Source: Polymyxa betae
Lineage: Eukaryota > Endomyxa > Phytomyxea > Plasmodiophorida > Plasmodiophoridae
Direction: 5' to 3'
DNA: 33,966 nt
NCBI GenBank assembly: GCA_003693705.1
Contig: RBZT01000860.1
Coordinates: 1-33,966, forward strand
Both the position numbers and the translations under genes were made by a program. The notes beneath the pieces were generated by a model. That model was given only the letters and a program-made list of their open reading frames with translations, made no database searches and had not been told where the DNA came from. Below, piece by piece: positions 20,112-29,755 of this stretch (its first letter is position 1; every line of letters begins with the position of its first letter).

Positions 20112-21169
20112 CCGCCAATCGGTCGCTCAGATCTGGCCGTTCCCGCCCACCGACGAAAGCTGAAACGCGCTGCCCAGTGGAACGCTTTGGAATCGCTGTA
20201 TGAGTTTAGCGACAATTTCGGCGGCTGCTTCTATTACGACGACGTTGCGCGAGCCGCTCTGGTCGCCGGCCATTTCGAATTATGGATGCAATATCTGCTG
20301 CTATATCGCTTCCATTGCATTGCTATCAACGATTCTCATGAATCGTGGCCCTGTTTCTTAGAGCCTATTCGCATTCTACTCTATTCGGATCTCGACGATC
20401 GTGTTCGCTTTGAGGCGCTGAAATTTATTCAAGAGATCTTCTTACCGAATTTGCCGACAAGACGCGAAATTTTCCCGAACGATTAACACATGAGGCGATT
20501 GCCTCTGATTCCGATACGATTTGGACCAGGGACGAGGTCGTCCCCGTTCAAATCATCCTCGATCGTTTGGATTCCTCAAATCCGGTGCTTTATCCTGGAT
20601 CTGAGCCAATTTTACGTTACTTTGTTGATGAGATCGCTGTCTGCACCAATCTGAATCATCTAAAGCGCGTCGTCTGTAGATTTCGACCCGATTTATACAA
20701 GTTGGTTTTGGTTCATCTCTCTCCGGATGTTTTAGCCGGCAGCTTGTCAATATCATACTCCGATTTACTGATACAGAATACGGACGCAGACTTGTGCTAT
20801 CGTTATCGCGACAGCCTGAAAGACGTCGCTGATTTCCTGCAATATAATCCGGGATTTATCAGTAAACTTCTCGCTGCTTTGGAGCTCTTTCAAGATGTGT
20901 GTGACGGTACTGCTGACTTCAGCGAATGCCATGTGTGGTTACGGGAGCTGCGCGAAGACGATCAATCCCTCGATACGGATCGCCCAGAAGTCGAAACTAT
21001 CAGCTGGGTGGCTCGAAAGTTATTAGAACAGCTCTGTCGAATTTTCCATGTCTCAAATGAGACAGCTATCTTAGATCTTAAGGACTGTCCTTGTAATTAT
21101 CAGTTGGGAAGAGAGTATATAAATGGACACCATATTATACACAGATTTCACACTTTTAATGCCATCTAG
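20112..21169 (+). pseudogene. Unrecognised alpha-helical protein, one frame change
   Basis: The first frame is open from 20112 and encodes RKLKRAAQWNALESLYEF, then FYYDDVARAALVAGHFELWM, to TAA at 20484-20486. The next frame is open from 20414 and continues FADKTRNFPERLTHEAIASD, then YPGSEPILRYFVDEIAV, to TAG at 21167-21169. Similar composition on both sides suggests one protein of about 340 residues with a shift between 20414 and 20480. No ATG opens the first frame; two TGA codons (20070, 20109) lie upstream in it. The sequence is helical and regular like a solenoid, with no motif I recognise. Copies of a 38-bp repeat lie on both sides. Confidence 0.45.
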
Positions 21170-21280
21170 TCTATCATAATGTCAGCTGGCTAGATCTCAT
21201 ACCAAAAACTGAAAATATCGATCCGTATAGTGCGAGTTAGATAGGCTGAGTCGAGGCCAGCGACAGTAACATATAAAGTA

Positions 21281-21318
21281 TGAAGAACTTCCAATGCGTT
21301 GGGACGAATCACGCACAA
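21281..21318 (+). repeat. 38-bp direct repeat, copy 2
   Basis: Exact copy of 20012-20049. Here an ATG (21280-21282) opens the frame MKNFQCVGTNHAQIGTAGLY. Confidence 0.85.
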
Positions 21319-22230
21319 ATCGGTACCGCTGGCTTGTACTTGAATATCCCTAAGAACGTTTTAATCATTTCTAGATTTTAAACTTTTTGGATAGGTGGAT
21401 AGGATTGCACTACCTGTATGTTCGCACCTACCATGAATTTATGATGCACGTAAGGTTCGGTTGACCGGTGAAAATTGTAATATCAGAGACATTTCATATT
21501 GCACAGCTGCTTTGCATGTATACTGTGTGATGTGCTTAAGGTGAGGGGTGCTTCAATTTGTATGTTGTTATAAAAGCCCGCGCATTTTTCTCTTTATCAA
21601 TTTTCAAAGTGTCTATTGGCGGCTGTTTCGTAATCTGCAACGGCACGTCGGTCGCCTCATCAATTGCAATTCGACGATGCGATCTTCCCTGTTTTCGAGC
21701 AGACTCACACTGCCATGACTAGCTCCGGCCGCCATGGTCCGCTTCCCGATGTCCCGATCTACCGAAGCCCGGCAACAGGCCTCTCTGAGGTTCTATTTTC
21801 TATCCCAGGCCCGCTTGTTAACGGGGTCTTCACTTTCGGAACGAATCTTATTCACAAGATGGGTATGGTTTTTCATGATTCCTTATCTGTGTTTTCTGTG
21901 GCTCTTGATTTCGCTTGTTTGCAGCTTTCGTTAATCAAAAAGTGTTGCTGTTGGCCTGTTGTTGGTGTTTTCTCTGTTAATCGTGTTCATGAAAATTTGC
22001 TATCATCTTCTGCGCTTCTCTGAATAACATTCTCCTCGTCAGGTGTCCGCAAACCCTTGAGCATCTCGTCATTTGGGGATTGGCTGAGCTCAGGGGTGCC
22101 GAAATAATTACTCTTATTTATTCCTCATTAAGTGCAACAGGAATAGAATTATTCCTCCAGATATCTTGTACAGAGGAATTATTCCTTAATTAGGCACACA
22201 GGGAATAACTTATTCCGGAATAACTCCTGT

Positions 22231-22460
22231 TTATTCCCATATTTTCATAAAGAGGTCCTCGTTCCACAAATGAGAGTTCGCTTTTAGAAAAAGCTGTGTC
22301 TCCAGGCTCTCAGGAAGCAGTCCTTGTCGGGTTTTAGAGAAGGTACATCCGGACATTCTAAACATCCTTTCACAAACATTTGTGGTGGGATGAATAAAGC
22401 GGAGATCGATGAATCGTGAACTTTCGCAATCGACACCCGTTTTGCGTTTTTTGATGATAG
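22231..22460 (-). pseudogene. hAT transposase C-terminal dimerisation region
   Basis: The minus-strand frame reads SSRFIDLRFIHPTTNVCERM, followed by SGCTFSKTRQGLLPESLETQ and LFLKANSHLWN. The P(T/S).N.CER.F...G...(S/T)..R..L.P..L..LLFLK..LW pattern is the hAT dimerisation region near the end of these transposases. It lies within the 22091-23020 element. The upstream frame (22506-22892) is not recognisably transposase. Confidence 0.75.
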
Positions 22461-22630
22461 AGAGAGAGGACGCAAAACTCGATGAACGTGTGGTGCTTCT
22501 ATGAGTCAAAGACACAGAATGTTATGCGGAATGAGACCTTCCGTGTGTATTCGACATTTAGAATTAATATTAAAAAGAGGAAGAGTCACAAAAGCAACGA
22601 CATCAAATTGGTAGAGGCTACAAACTAGAT

Positions 22631-22652
22631 TGTCTTGTCCGCGGACAAGACA
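22631..22652. repeat. Perfect 22-bp palindrome inside the hAT element
   Basis: TGTCTTGTCCG is followed directly by its reverse complement. It stands at the edge of a GC-rich patch that contrasts with the AT-rich ends of the element. Confidence 0.85.
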
Positions 22653-23449
22653 GTGCGGGATGACGTCAGGAGGCCGCGACCAGTCGTGAGCGACCACGGC
22701 GTGACACCGGTCGCGTACCGCCACGACCATGACGTTGGGAGCCCGCGCCATGCTGTCGGGACACGACTTACGTCCGATCTCCAACGGAGGGCGCAACTGC
22801 AAGCAATTCAGATACGCAGCACGCAGCTTCCCCGTGGTCATTCCAGTTGATAACATTGAAAGGAATAACATGAACTTATTCCTCGTCCTCACGCAGGAAT
22901 AATTCCTCCCCTACTTTGCGTACCTAGGAATTATTCTCCAACGATCTCAGACAGGAATAAATTATTCCCACCCGGGAATAAGAATTATTCCTCGAGGGAA
23001 TTATTTATTCGGCACCCCTGGCTGAGCTTCTTTAGTTGTAATTCCGTTGATTCTCCCACTTTCTAGATTCAGAAGATTACCCTTACAAAGGCGTTGTTTA
23101 TGGATTGGCCAATTGTAATTTGTCTGAAAGTCGACTTTTTCAGGTTGTCTTTTTTTCTTTTATTACTTCATCTTGCTGTACTTTTTTCCACTGACCACTT
23201 TTTTGTTTTCGGTTTCCGTTTCACGAATCGTTCTTCTTGATGCTTTTTTGATACGATCTCGTCGCGCTGATTTTTGTTTCTTAGGAACCAATGCTTGGAA
23301 GCACATGGATCACATTTTATATACGTTGACCACGGCGCGCCAGGATGGGTTTCTGGCGCTAATCCCGTCTATCTTTGCTCTTTTCCCAATGTTCACCGAC
23401 AGCGGGTTCGTCTCTAAGGTGCACCATATCACCGACTCCGACACCGAGT

Positions 23450-23750
23450 GGATTGGATTGGATTGGATTCGACCAGTTCGCTGATTTCTGGTCAACAGGC
23501 GGCGCTCTCTCCAAAACGCATGGCTGGATAATTTAGGCAAATTGCCCAAATTGATTCCAGGACCCGTACTACCGATTTTCGGGGCGTTGAGGTAATTCAC
23601 CCGTTTTAATAACTGTTGATCGTAACCGGCCCTATCAGCAGGACCTAAGAGAGCCTCGATAAGGTAAGGTAAGTACCCGCCCAATCCAACAGGGACTCGA
23701 ACCCATTACCCTATCCATATCTAATACTCTCCTACTGGTTTCCCAGCTTT
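23450..23750 (-). mobile_element. tRNA-derived SINE, copy B
   Basis: On the minus strand, box A-like ACCAGTAGGAGAG (around 23729-23741) is followed 37 bases later by box B GGGTTCGAGTCCC (23692-23704). The spacing is normal for a pol III tRNA-type promoter. The body shares blocks with copy A at 20-285. It ends in four AATCC units (23450-23469 as GGATT on the plus strand). A clear target duplication was not found. The tail adjoins the last recognisable exon of the hAT-split gene. Confidence 0.65.
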
Positions 23751-23819
23751 AAGCATGAGTCGCTAAATGTAACAGCCGATAGAATATGCTTTTGCTAAAA
23801 ATTTTGCCATGAGTTTGGC

Positions 23820-24960
23820 GTGTGTATACAGTGCGTCGTTGAAGTCTGTAATGTTAAGTTTGTTCGTATTTCTTTCGATACTTTTTCAGTTGCTTTTTTT
23901 TACATTTCAGGAGCTGATGTTCTATAGTCTCACTCTTTTTATTGCAGTGTCGACAAACATCGCTGGGCTCTATATTTAGATTGTGTAAATGTGATCGAGC
24001 TCGAGTGTGTCCTGTTCTTACTCTGTTTAATAGAGGGCTATCAAAGTAGATCTGATAGTCTGTATTACCATCTCTACTCTGTGTTCGAGAAAAACCGTCT
24101 ATTAGAGGAGTTCGTTTTGGGGAGTTTGCAAATCCGCTTGGTTTCACGTTTATGTAGTTTTTGTCTTTCTAACTGCTTATACATTAATTTATATGAAGAA
24201 ACTAATGGGTCGTGTTCAATCAGTTCTCCATCTATTACAGCCTGCTTGGCTAGTTCGTCTATCGCATCACTTTCTGCAATCTGCTGTGTGTGACTTGGAA
24301 TAAAGTGAAGTTCGACTTCGTTTTCTTCGCTAAGTTCAGCTAGCTTTTCGGCTACATCACTTACGACAGCGTTGACGAATTTGTATTTGTATGGGAGGCA
24401 TGCCAGTTGTTGCAAACAAGATAATGAATCCTTAAATATATGAATATGTCTATTTTCTGGATACAGTTCCAGTAGTGAGGTAATGCCAGATTGTAATGCG
24501 ATGATTTCTGCTTCATAGCTTGACGTCACATGTTCTATTTGTATTGAGGTGTGGATCTCAAGTTCAAATATAGTACTGTGTGAATCTGGGTCCGAGATGT
24601 GCAGTATTGAAGCAGCTCCACTTGTCATGTACTCTGTAGTTAAACTTACCTCTGCTGAAACTGCCGTCTGTCCATAGTGAAATATCGGGATTTGTGGTAA
24701 TCAGTTGGGCGTTCTCGTGTTTTTCTAACGCTTCTGCTCTGGAACTCAGGTGAAATTTACATTTGCAAGTTGCTCTAGTATATAGGATTTCATTATTATT
24801 TGTGAGTGGATATCACCGCTATATCTCTTTGCTGTAACTTGTACAGCTCTTCTGACAAGTCTAAAAGGGGTCCATCCATTACATATGCTGCAAATTAAAA
24901 GATTCTCGCAATGTGATTGTAAACCTGACAATGCATTGTATTCGTGTTTTAAGCCGCAGC
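23820..24960 (-). mobile_element. 3' end of a non-LTR retrotransposon (RT end, RNase H, C-terminal zinc motif)
   Basis: Three coding parts follow in order on the minus strand. The first (24746-24931) resembles the end of an RT domain (RRAVQVTAKRYSGDIHSQII). The second is an RNase H domain with SLWTDGS (first Asp), SSYEAEIIAL (Glu), HIFKDSLSCL (Asp) and AESDAIDELAKQA (last Asp), so all four acidic residues are present. The third (23854-24080) has LLNRVRTGHTRARSHLHNLN then CRHCNKKSETIEHQLLKC, the usual C-terminal CCHC-type end. Frames change twice: between WTDGSFSR and TSGAASI, and between RNase H and the C-terminal part. The rest of the RT, the endonuclease and ORF1 are missing, as in a 5'-truncated insertion. 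Confidence 0.8.
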
Positions 24961-25345
24961 CTACAATTAGGAGATCGATAGAGCAAATTAAAATCCCAAA
25001 CTGTCATTCTCTGCAAACATATTTCGAGATGTGGCAGAAAATGTGAACCATGCAGCCAGTCCGGATTGCTGAGAGAATCGCCTTAAAAAGTTTGAAAGCC
25101 GTCTATCAGATTGACTGATTACGTGAAACCAAATCCGCCCGAATCAAAGTTGTTGTTCTGAACAAACAACTAAGGCATCCAACGCACTTTATACAACTGC
25201 TAAGGCATCAAAGCACTTTAGATTGAATATTGGTCATCGTATCACATAGGCTGCAACATATCATCTTGCGTCATTTGCTTTACCATTTCTCAACAGCAAT
25301 TCGATCCGCATCAAACAATTGGCTTTTTTAATTCTAAAACCGTAT
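24961..25345. other. No supportable gene
   Basis: Contains only a weak 20-bp direct repeat (CTAAGGCATC...GCACTTTA, near 25170 and 25200). Confidence 0.5.
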
Positions 25346-25850
25346 TTAGGACTTTTTGAATATTGCTTTCAAAAGAAATAAGCTTTTTTTCAATAGAGGT
25401 AAGCCTCTCCTTGATATCCTTGATGTCCGTGAAGGTATTTTGAAACGGTACATGAATGAAATAAACAGGAAGGCTGAAATTGTTACGTTAGTGTAACGAT
25501 TGCGAGATGTTTTGAGCGTTTTTAGAGCGGCCTGAATTTTGTCAACGGCTGAGTCGAACTCGTCGACATGGGAGTCAACAAAAACCCCAATGGCGACCGG
25601 CGATTGCACAACCGGATCCAAAAACTTTCGAAGAATCAGAAATCGTTGAATTCGAAATATCTTCTCTGCGAATTTCAATGGCGTCTGGCAAATTTCGAAA
25701 TAGATAGTGTCACCCGAGCGGATTTTTAGCTCCTCCACAGATGGGCAATCGAATCCAATAGCTCGACTAATGTGGGACTTGCCACCAAATATATCAAGCT
25801 GCGATAATGATGCATGAATTTCAATCCAATCAGCATATCGACTTCGTAGT
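25346..25850 (-). CDS. Unrecognised ORF, possibly one exon
   Basis: The minus-strand frame is open from about 25850 and reads YADWIEIHASLSQLDIFGGK, then RSGDTIYFEICQTPLKFAEK, VQSPVAIGVFVDSHVDEFDS and AVDKIQAALKTLKTSRNRYT. No ATG opens it. A CACTAACGTAACAATTTCAG string near 25480-25500 could be an intron end, beyond which the frame is hydrophobic and less convincing. The N-terminal part overlaps a retropepsin-like frame (see 25813-25863). The family was not recognised. Confidence 0.35.
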
Positions 25851-25863
25851 CATGATTGCTCTC
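25813..25863 (-). repeat. Retropepsin-like segment, copy 1 of a direct duplication
   Basis: This segment and 25966-26011 share about 45 nearly identical bases, 153 bp apart. On the minus strand copy 1 encodes TESNHDYEVDMLIGLKFMHH, preceded by APQLLVLGQL. The D(M/V)LIG motif recalls the C-terminal half of retroviral-type aspartic proteases (retrotransposon or Ddi1-like). No DTG catalytic motif was found, so this is a fragment. Confidence 0.4.
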
Positions 25864-25965
25864 TGTGGAGTACTGCTTAAGTTGGCCCAGGACTAACAGC
25901 TGTGGAGCTGTTATTGTACCATTTGGTCAGTTAGTTGCAGTGAAGTCCAGGCGCAGTTTCTACAG

Positions 25966-26011
25966 CATGAATTCCAATCAACATATCGACTTCGTAGTCA
26001 TGATTGCTCTC
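25966..26011 (-). repeat. Retropepsin-like segment, copy 2
   Basis: Second copy of the 25813-25863 unit; the minus strand reads ESNHDYEVDMLIGIHA. Confidence 0.5.
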
Positions 26012-26127
26012 ATAACCTCTGTTCGGAAAGTTTGGTAATGAGAACCCAGAATCCTGGAGTTGAAACAATGAAACCCAACCACGATGAAACTGCGGATTGA
26101 GAACATCCTTCGCTCTTGCGGCGCCCG

Positions 26128-26304
26128 ATGCACAAAGAGCATATCGGTGGAGGGCTGTTTTACAAGGAACAGGGCGAAAACCTCCGTGAACCTGTAGTTC
26201 GAAAGGGTGATGAACGAATCGGCGATCGAGAGTTTCAGAACATGTATACAGACTTTTACGAGAATGTGCCTAAACAGTGGCAACCGATGTTATCAAAAAA
26301 CTAG
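26128..26304 (+). CDS. Possible small protein or last exon
   Basis: An ATG-started frame reads MHKEHIGGGLFYKEQGENLR, then RKGDERIGDREFQNMYTDFY, to KN-TAG (26302-26304). The same frame upstream has an ATG at 26069 (MKPNHDETAD) separated by one TGA at 26098-26100. It is charged and soluble, with no known motif. Confidence 0.35.
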   Translation: MHKEHIGGGLFYKEQGENLREPVVRKGDERIGDREFQNMYTDFYENVPKQWQPMLSKN

Positions 26305-27199
26305 ATTGAAATCGAACTATTACCGATTGGAAAGAAGTACCCAGCCTGGTTTGTGAACAATTTTGAAAGTAGCAGTCCTGCCATTATCAAATTCAGCGTC
26401 ATGTTTATATTCGATACTCTTCTGTAAAGCTTACTTTTGGCTGAGAAAAGGTAGCGCAGAGAACATGACAGCTGATTCATGATTACGCTGCTCAGACGCA
26501 GATGGCGACAGTGGCAACTATTGAAATTTAAAGCGACTCGACAGACGAATATATAATTGAAAAGAGCGGATACGCACTTTTTAGTTCGCTACGGATTCGG
26601 TTAAACCAGCAAAGCACTTCAACAGTGGTTCAGAATATGCAAGGTTTAAAGTTCCTAATTAGACTTTTTTCGCCTTTTTCGTCTCATTTTTTCAATCTAA
26701 AAAGGCCTCTTCCTTTTGGAAAATGTTCGCATTTTCGATTTTCTAGCTGAAGACGAAGCTGCACGCATTTTATGCTGATATGAAAGCGACCTGGAAAGGT
26801 GAATGACGTCTCATCAAAGACAGCTTGTTTCGATTGATTCTGTATTAAATACATTTGGCTTTATTTCCGAGTATTCGCCTGGCGTCACCGCCCTTTGATT
26901 ACACTCAACAAACTACACGATCCCATTCCATTCCATTCTTCCAGGTTATTCTCAATACTGATTCGTGACAATCCTGTGTTTACATACTGACAAACCCGCA
27001 TGCCTTCATTTAGTAATTGACAAACAGAAAGTGCCTGCGAATTTCTGCTGAAATCGACACTTCGAGGCAGTACGGCCATAGCGTCGTAATTCGACCGGCG
27101 TGATGCAGTACATCATGAGCAAGGTGAAAAGCACTAATAGGTTTATTAGATACCATTTGATTTTCTTCAGGTGATAATTCAGATATTGGACATCAGGAG
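26305..27199. other. Mostly no supportable gene; one exon-like piece
   Basis: 26747-26798 is bounded by TTTTCTAG and GTGAAT splice-like signals and reads LKTKLHAFYADMKATWK. Without neighbouring exons this is only suggestive. Confidence 0.3.
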
Positions 27200-27355
27200 A
27201 TGGACGAGATCGACGCCGCCTTCCCGATCAGCCTCAGAGCGGGCTCTGTTACACTCATAACTGGATTACGATACAGGACAGCTGATTCGGAAAATTGTTA
27301 CAATATAATGCCAGTCAGCCTTGATATTTTTCAAAGCGCAAAGTTTCGTGGGTGA
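27200..27355 (+). CDS. Possible 51-residue ORF after a splice acceptor
   Basis: It opens with MDEIDAAFPISLRAGSVTLI and ends at TGA 27353-27355. A TTTTCTTCAG acceptor lies about 27 bases upstream. No family was recognised. Confidence 0.2.
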   Translation: MDEIDAAFPISLRAGSVTLITGLRYRTADSENCYNIMPVSLDIFQSAKFRG

Positions 27356-28572
27356 AGAAATTCCCAAGATAAAATGGCGTCAGCAGATATCGCTTTTGCT
27401 GAGATATAGAACCTACATAGCAGCTAGATAATGCTCGTCATGGTTCAGCTCGATGAAAGTAGATACTATTTAATCAAGATATTGTAACCCTGTACTGAGC
27501 AATGGCAGGTCGATTTTTCGTCCCATCAGGCTCATAAAATCGCCATTTGAAATGTTCACGAACGTTGTTTGAGGATAAATCAGGAGACTTTACAACCATC
27601 TCCGGATCTGGTCTAAAATCCATTCCGGATTGATATTCGGATCTGTTATGTTTCTTACAGATGCGACCAGGAAATGTTCCAAATCCTCCTGTGAGTCTGT
27701 ATTGATCTCAGGTCCACACATTGATCATAATATGCCTTCATACTTCAGATTGCTTCTGTGCGCTCTGCTGCATTCGACAGGTTTTGGCGTCTTATTTCAA
27801 CCTTTAACCAAATTCAGATGATCTTAATTGTTCTTTCATTTAGAGAGTTTACTGAACATGTTTTCGGACTCGTTATTTCCCCTTTTGTTAATCGTTCCTG
27901 ATTGATGATTTATTCGCTCTAGGTTTACTTTAGAACAGTTCTGGAATCCATCAGAAATGCGGCAGAATCGTGTATTAATAACACTGCTGACGGCGGTGGG
28001 AGCAATGCAGCATTGCTCCCACCGCCGTCGCTATTGGCTTGCTCAGCGTTTTTGTCAACCCTTCTGGGTCAGAATACATGATTATGAGGTTCCTTTCTTT
28101 ATCATTTTTCAAAACATCTCTTGTTTTCTATCCTGTTTTCGGCGTCCAGATTGGCATTTCTCGTTGTTTGTTCTCATCGACTGATTGATATTTACCTGAT
28201 GCCTCCATTTATTTCGAAATTGAAATTGCCACTTCAGGGTCTGATTCCGGGTGTGATTATTTCCATTGTTCTCTCACTTTCTATCTTCTATGGGCCTAGC
28301 ATTAATTTCCTCCTCTGTTATTCTTTCACATTATGCTGCGATTGAGTAAATGAGAAGCTGGTCTTGGTTTCCAGGCTTGAACTAGAACGAAGAGATCTCT
28401 AAAGTCAATCATAACAGGATCGATTTTGATTTCATAGGCGCCTTTTCAACCTCAAAGGCCGCCGGGCTCTAAGATCTGTAGGTCTGTGTGTTGTTAGCGT
28501 TCGATTGACGGATGATGATGCGTGTGCGCCATGAAGTCATGAAGCAATACTGCCCCTTGGACATCGACCTGA
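27356..28572. other. No firmly supported gene
   Basis: Short hydrophobic plus-strand ORFs (27957-28184, 28121-28345) surround the 41-bp palindrome at 27989-28029. They lack domains or splice support. Confidence 0.4.
27989..28029. repeat. Perfect 41-bp palindrome (20-bp arms, 1-nt centre)
   Basis: The left arm GACGGCGGTGGGAGCAATGC is exactly complementary to the right arm across a single A. It is GC-rich in an AT-rich neighbourhood and could form a very stable hairpin or cruciform. It is not at a gene end that I can define. Confidence 0.9.
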
Positions 28573-28830
28573 ATGTGTGACGTTTCCGACACAACATTAG
28601 CGGCAACAGTTGTAGGAGTAACGAGAATTGTAGGAATGTCGAGAATGCCTGAAAGGAGATATCATTATTTGCCGGAATCATCGTTATCATACCCGAAACT
28701 TAGATCACAAACAAAAAAGAAAATGATGGTTTGCGAAGGAGTTTCAAGAGCTATTGCAGAGAGAATTAAACAGGTGAAAAAGAGAAAGCCAATTGAAGAA
28801 AACCGCACCCATTATAGCCAGAAATTTTAG
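28573..28830 (+). CDS. Small basic protein, unrecognised
   Basis: An 85-codon ORF opens at ATG and ends at TAG (28828-28830). The C-terminal half is strongly basic and helical (SRAIAERIKQVKKRKPIEEN). The N-terminal part is MCDVSDTTLAATVVGVTRIV. It could be a last exon. No motif was recognised. Confidence 0.35.
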   Translation: MCDVSDTTLAATVVGVTRIVGMSRMPERRYHYLPESSLSYPKLRSQTKKKMMVCEGVSRAIAERIKQVKKRKPIEENRTHYSQKF

Positions 28831-28951
28831 GAGATTAATCCGGCTTATTTCATGCATTATGCATTCTCGATGGATCAATGGATTCCTGGCCTGATGCTGA
28901 TCTAATACTTCGTGAACCTGTGTCCACGTCTCCATGACGAGATAATGGAAG

Positions 28952-29755
28952 TTGCAGCTGAAGGCCAACACCGCCGGAGTTTACAGCGTGTCTGAACCAT
29001 ATCATTTTTGTGGCTACGCTTATGAAGGCTCCGTCGTTTTTAAATCGGTTAGTATCAGGCAAAAAGAAAAAGAAAAATCCGGGAGGGAGGCCGCCAAGGA
29101 CCAAATTGATCTGCTGGAGGCGGACGGGCGGCACTGCCTTGATCAAATAACATTTACTGGTCCGAGCCGATTATCGTTGCGGCGTCATACTGAAATTGAA
29201 CAGCACAGACAAAGGCAGAATGAGTCCGAGGGCGCGTGCCAAAAGTCTGTTCAGAAAAGTGAGCTTCTCTCTGATCATTGCTCCAGAATTGAAGCTTTTG
29301 GCAATTTCGACATTTATGTCTTCAGATTTCGACATTTCATGCAGTCAGAAACCATATTTCGGCGCTCAAGAGCTCTTTCTGATTCTGTACAGTTTTACAT
29401 GGAGTTTCCACGCTTCCTCATATTCACATTATCAGATCTTACGACTGTTCCACTCCCCTTGCAAAGCTTATTGGAAGCGTTTCTTGGGCCGTTTTGCAGT
29501 AGGATTCCTTATAATGAATGTTTTTCCATTCGTTTTTCTGGTCGTGTTCGGCATTATATACGGATGTTTGAATTCCAGCGAGTGGTGGAACTTCATCTCT
29601 GTTTTCTTCGCATATTTGTCCAACTTTGCACTTCCCAGACTGTTGAGGTTATGCGTGGGATCCTGCTTTCTGAAGCTCTATCCGCACGAAGAGAAATGGA
29701 GAGAAGACCGCGAAAAGTTGATCAAAGATTTGAGAGAGCATTCTCCCTCTCATGA
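28952..29755 (+). other. Long alternative-frame ORF overlapping the NHL gene start
   Basis: A 267-codon frame (no ATG at its start) runs through the 5' third of the NHL gene in another frame. The part before 29220 is basic (SIRQKEKEKSGREAAKDQID) and could be an upstream exon. The overlapping part looks like a shadow of the membrane-segment codons. Confidence 0.25.

Larger units (their letters stand above)
22091..23020. mobile_element. 930-bp hAT element with 8-bp target duplication
   Basis: Terminal inverted repeats CAGGGGTGCCGAA are perfect over 13 bp. The octamer GCTGAGCT flanks both sides (22083-22090 and 23021-23028). Both are hAT hallmarks. Sub-terminal zones carry many copies of GGAATAA/TTATTCC. 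Inside is the C-terminal part of a hAT transposase on the minus strand and a GC-rich patch with a 22-bp perfect palindrome. The catalytic core is missing, so the copy is non-autonomous. Clean ends suggest a fairly recent insertion. Confidence 0.85.
21634..23449 (+). pseudogene. Intron-containing gene split by a hAT element
   Basis: The frame at 21634-21862 (possible ATG 21715, MTSSGRHGPLPDVPIYRSPA) includes LSEVLFSIPGPLVNGVFTFG. A 180-nt GT-AG intron (21863-22042, CTCGTCAG acceptor) joins to GVRKPLSISSFGDWLS at 22043-22090. There the 930-bp hAT element enters, and the reading frame meets TAA within eight codons. Past the element, coding character resumes as DYPYKGVVYGLAN (about 23073-23115). 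After a T-rich stretch with a TTTCTTAG acceptor (23284) it continues TNAWKHMDHILYTLTTARQD, then PSIFALFPMFTDSGFVSKVH. The last exon runs into the SINE tail at 23450. The family was not recognised. Later exon joins are tentative. Confidence 0.5.

Noticed and set aside
19952-20215. Minus-strand 87-codon ORF
   Set aside because: Shadow of the plus-strand repeated segment, whose frame shows synonymous changes between copies.
23310-23684. Minus-strand 124-codon ORF
   Set aside because: It lies across the SINE body and tail, so the translation is incidental.
23692-23704. A tRNA gene on the minus strand (TpsiC-like GGGTTCGAGTCCC)
   Set aside because: Box A and box B are present, but no acceptor stem pairs and the sequence continues for about 240 bases to an AATCC tail shared with another copy. 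It is a SINE head.
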